Assembly: GCF_024979295.1 (NCBI RefSeq)
Contig: NZ_JANLCJ010000006.1
Location: 1-64,000 of the forward strand
Direction of reading: 5' to 3'
DNA from: Herbiconiux daphne
Lineage (GTDB): Bacteria > Actinomycetota > Actinomycetes > Actinomycetales > Microbacteriaceae
DNA: 64,000 nucleotides
The notes under the pieces were generated by a model that searched no databases, was not told the origin of the DNA, and was given only the letters and a program-made list of their open reading frames with translations. Position 1 is the first letter of the stretch, and every line of letters begins with the position of its first letter. This document shows positions 62,844-64,000 of the stretch, in pieces. Made by a program: the position numbers and the translations under genes.

Positions 62844-64000
62844 TCAGGCGCGCACCCCCGCCGATCCGATCGCCACGTGCACCGAGGCCACCGCGCTCGC
62901 CCCCTCGCCCACGGCCGCCGCCACCCGCTTCATCGAGCCGAGCCGCACGTCGCCGGCGGCGAACACTCCCGGCACGCTCGTTTCGAAGGGCAGCGGATGC
63001 CGCCCCAGCACGTCCCAGGCCTCACCCAGGTCGTCGGCCGCGAGCGCCCCGTCGGTGCGCACGAACCCGTTCTCGTCGACCGCCACGCCCGTCAGCCACG
63101 AGGTCGCCGGCCGGGCGCCGATGAAGCAGAACAGCCCGTGGCATTCGTGCCGGCTGGTCTCTCCGGTGGCGCGATGGGTGACCTCGATCGTCGCGAGCGA
63201 GCTTCCCCCCTCGAGCCCCGTCACCTCGGCGCCGACGTGGATGGCCACCCGCTCGTCGGCCTTCAGCCGCTCGACGAGGTAGTTCGACATGCCGGCCGAG
63301 AGATCGTCGCCGCGCACCACCAGGCACACGCGGCTGCCGAGCCCCGCGAGATAGAGGGCTGCCTGACCGGCCGAGTTCGCCCCGCCCACCACGGCCACCG
63401 GCCGCGCGCCGCACTCCCGGGCCTCGAGCGCCGTCGCCGCGTAGTAGATGCCCGCGCCCTCGAAGTCGGCCCAGCGCTCGAGCGGCAGCGCGCGATAACG
63501 CGCCCCCGAGGCGATCACCACCGACTTCGCCGACACCTCGGTGCCGTCGGAGAGCGAGAGCAGCAGCCGATCGGCGCCCGTGTCGAGGGCCACGACCTCG
63601 CACGGGCTGAACAGCTGGGCGCCGAACTTCACGGCCTGCACGGCAGCTCGGCCGGTGAGGTCGGCGCCGCTCAGCCCGTTCGGAAAGCCGAGGTAGTTCT
63701 CGATGCGCGAGCTCGCCGCCGCCTGGCCGCCCGGGCCCACGGCATCCAGCAGCACGGTGCGCAGCCCCTCCGACGCCCCGTAGACAGCGGCTGCCAACCC
63801 GGCCGGGCCGCCGCCGATCACCGCGAGGTCGACCGAGTCGCGCGACTGCGGCTGGTAGCTGAGCCCCAGCTGCTCGGCCACCTCGCCCGGGGTCGCGTTC
63901 CGCAGGATGCGGTCGTGCAGCAGCACCGCCGGCAGATCGGATGCCGCCACCGACGTCGTGCGCATGAGCGCGATGCCGGCCATCGACTCCGAGTCGAACC
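62844..64000 (-). CDS. Thioredoxin-reductase-like FAD oxidoreductase (N-terminus beyond window)
   Basis: The C-terminal 385 or so residues of a larger flavoprotein; the frame is open to the window edge, so the start is missing. A glutaredoxin-like segment (DLPAVLLHDRILRNATPGEVAEQLGL) precedes FAD-binding DLAVIGGGPAGLAAAVYGASEG, GPGGQAAASSRIENYLGFP and the NAD(P) site VAVVGGANSAGQAALYL, ending with GVFAAGDVR. The CxxC redox pair of true thioredoxin reductases is absent; the matching position reads IYYAATALEA. Family members carry an N-terminal cyclic-nucleotide-binding or response-regulator domain, which I cannot see here. Confidence 0.85.
   Translation of the reverse strand, partial: FDSESMAGIALMRTTSVAASDLPAVLLHDRILRNATPGEVAEQLGLSYQPQSRDSVDLAVIGGGPAGLAAAVYGASEGLRTVLLDAVGPGGQAAASSRIENYLGFPNGLSGADLTGRAAVQAVKFGAQLFSPCEVVALDTGADRLLLSLSDGTEVSAKSVVIASGARYRALPLERWADFEGAGIYYAATALEARECGARPVAVVGGANSAGQAALYLAGLGSRVCLVVRGDDLSAGMSNYLVERLKADERVAIHVGAEVTGLEGGSSLATIEVTHRATGETSRHECHGLFCFIGARPATSWLTGVAVDENGFVRTDGALAADDLGEAWDVLGRHPLPFETSVPGVFAAGDVRLGSMKRVAAAVGEGASAVASVHVAIGSAGVRA

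Noticed and set aside
63981..64000. tRNA-like T-arm sequence (GAGTCGAACC) at the right edge
   Set aside because: It lies in the open reading frame of the flavoprotein and has no cloverleaf around it.

Overview
The window is very GC-rich, densely packed chromosomal DNA with almost no gaps between genes. The gene set fits a high-GC actinobacterium, probably a member of the Microbacteriaceae or a close relative: a fused PutA, a ClgR-type regulator beside clpP, a DUF3097 protein, a cell-wall-binding-repeat surface protein, and many GTG starts with GTGA, ATGA or TGATG gene overlaps. The family assignment is an inference from gene content. I saw no rRNA or tRNA gene, CRISPR array, insertion sequence or phage gene.

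Positions 1-14838 hold a sugar-catabolism region. A leftward operon (SIS-domain isomerase, FGGY kinase, ABC permease, binding protein, ATPase) lies opposite a SorC-family regulator. A second SorC regulator with a pentulose-phosphate 3-epimerase follows, and opposite it runs a rightward operon of a dihydrolipoyl acyltransferase (E2), a fused alpha-beta TPP-dependent E1 and a transaldolase-like aldolase. Both divergent promoter regions carry the same operator-like palindrome. A PfkB kinase and a DUF3097 protein follow.

Positions 16302-30489 are a glycoside-utilisation locus. A leftward operon encodes two MalFG-type permeases, a GH95 glycosidase, a CE7 acetyl esterase, a binding protein, a ROK regulator and a secreted GH27 enzyme. 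Divergent from it are a GH36 alpha-galactosidase and a second, closely similar ROK regulator. Positions 30480-38026 are a GntR-controlled operon with a ribose-type ABC importer, an enolase-superfamily dehydratase and an aldo-keto reductase, which suggests non-phosphorylative oxidation of an aldose such as L-fucose. The GH95 enzyme could supply that sugar.

Positions 38496-45625 hold a GntR regulator, a secreted cell-wall-binding-repeat protein, clgR/clpP, and an arginine/ornithine pair (guanidino-modifying enzyme plus RocD) next to Lrp and GntR regulators. PutA (45647-49159) completes a route from arginine, ornithine and proline to glutamate. The rest (49202-64000) is mostly housekeeping: FAD oxidoreductases, a siderophore-interacting protein, TrhO, an isocitrate-lyase-type protein, an LssY_C membrane protein, an ABC exporter, hemL-hemB, an ArsR regulator and a truncated thioredoxin-reductase-like flavoprotein.

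Non-coding DNA is concentrated between convergent genes and is occupied by small palindromic repeats: a six-copy 73-74 bp family, a two-copy 61 bp family and several short tandem arrays. Several genes have a -10-like hexamer exactly six bases before the start codon, which suggests leaderless mRNAs.
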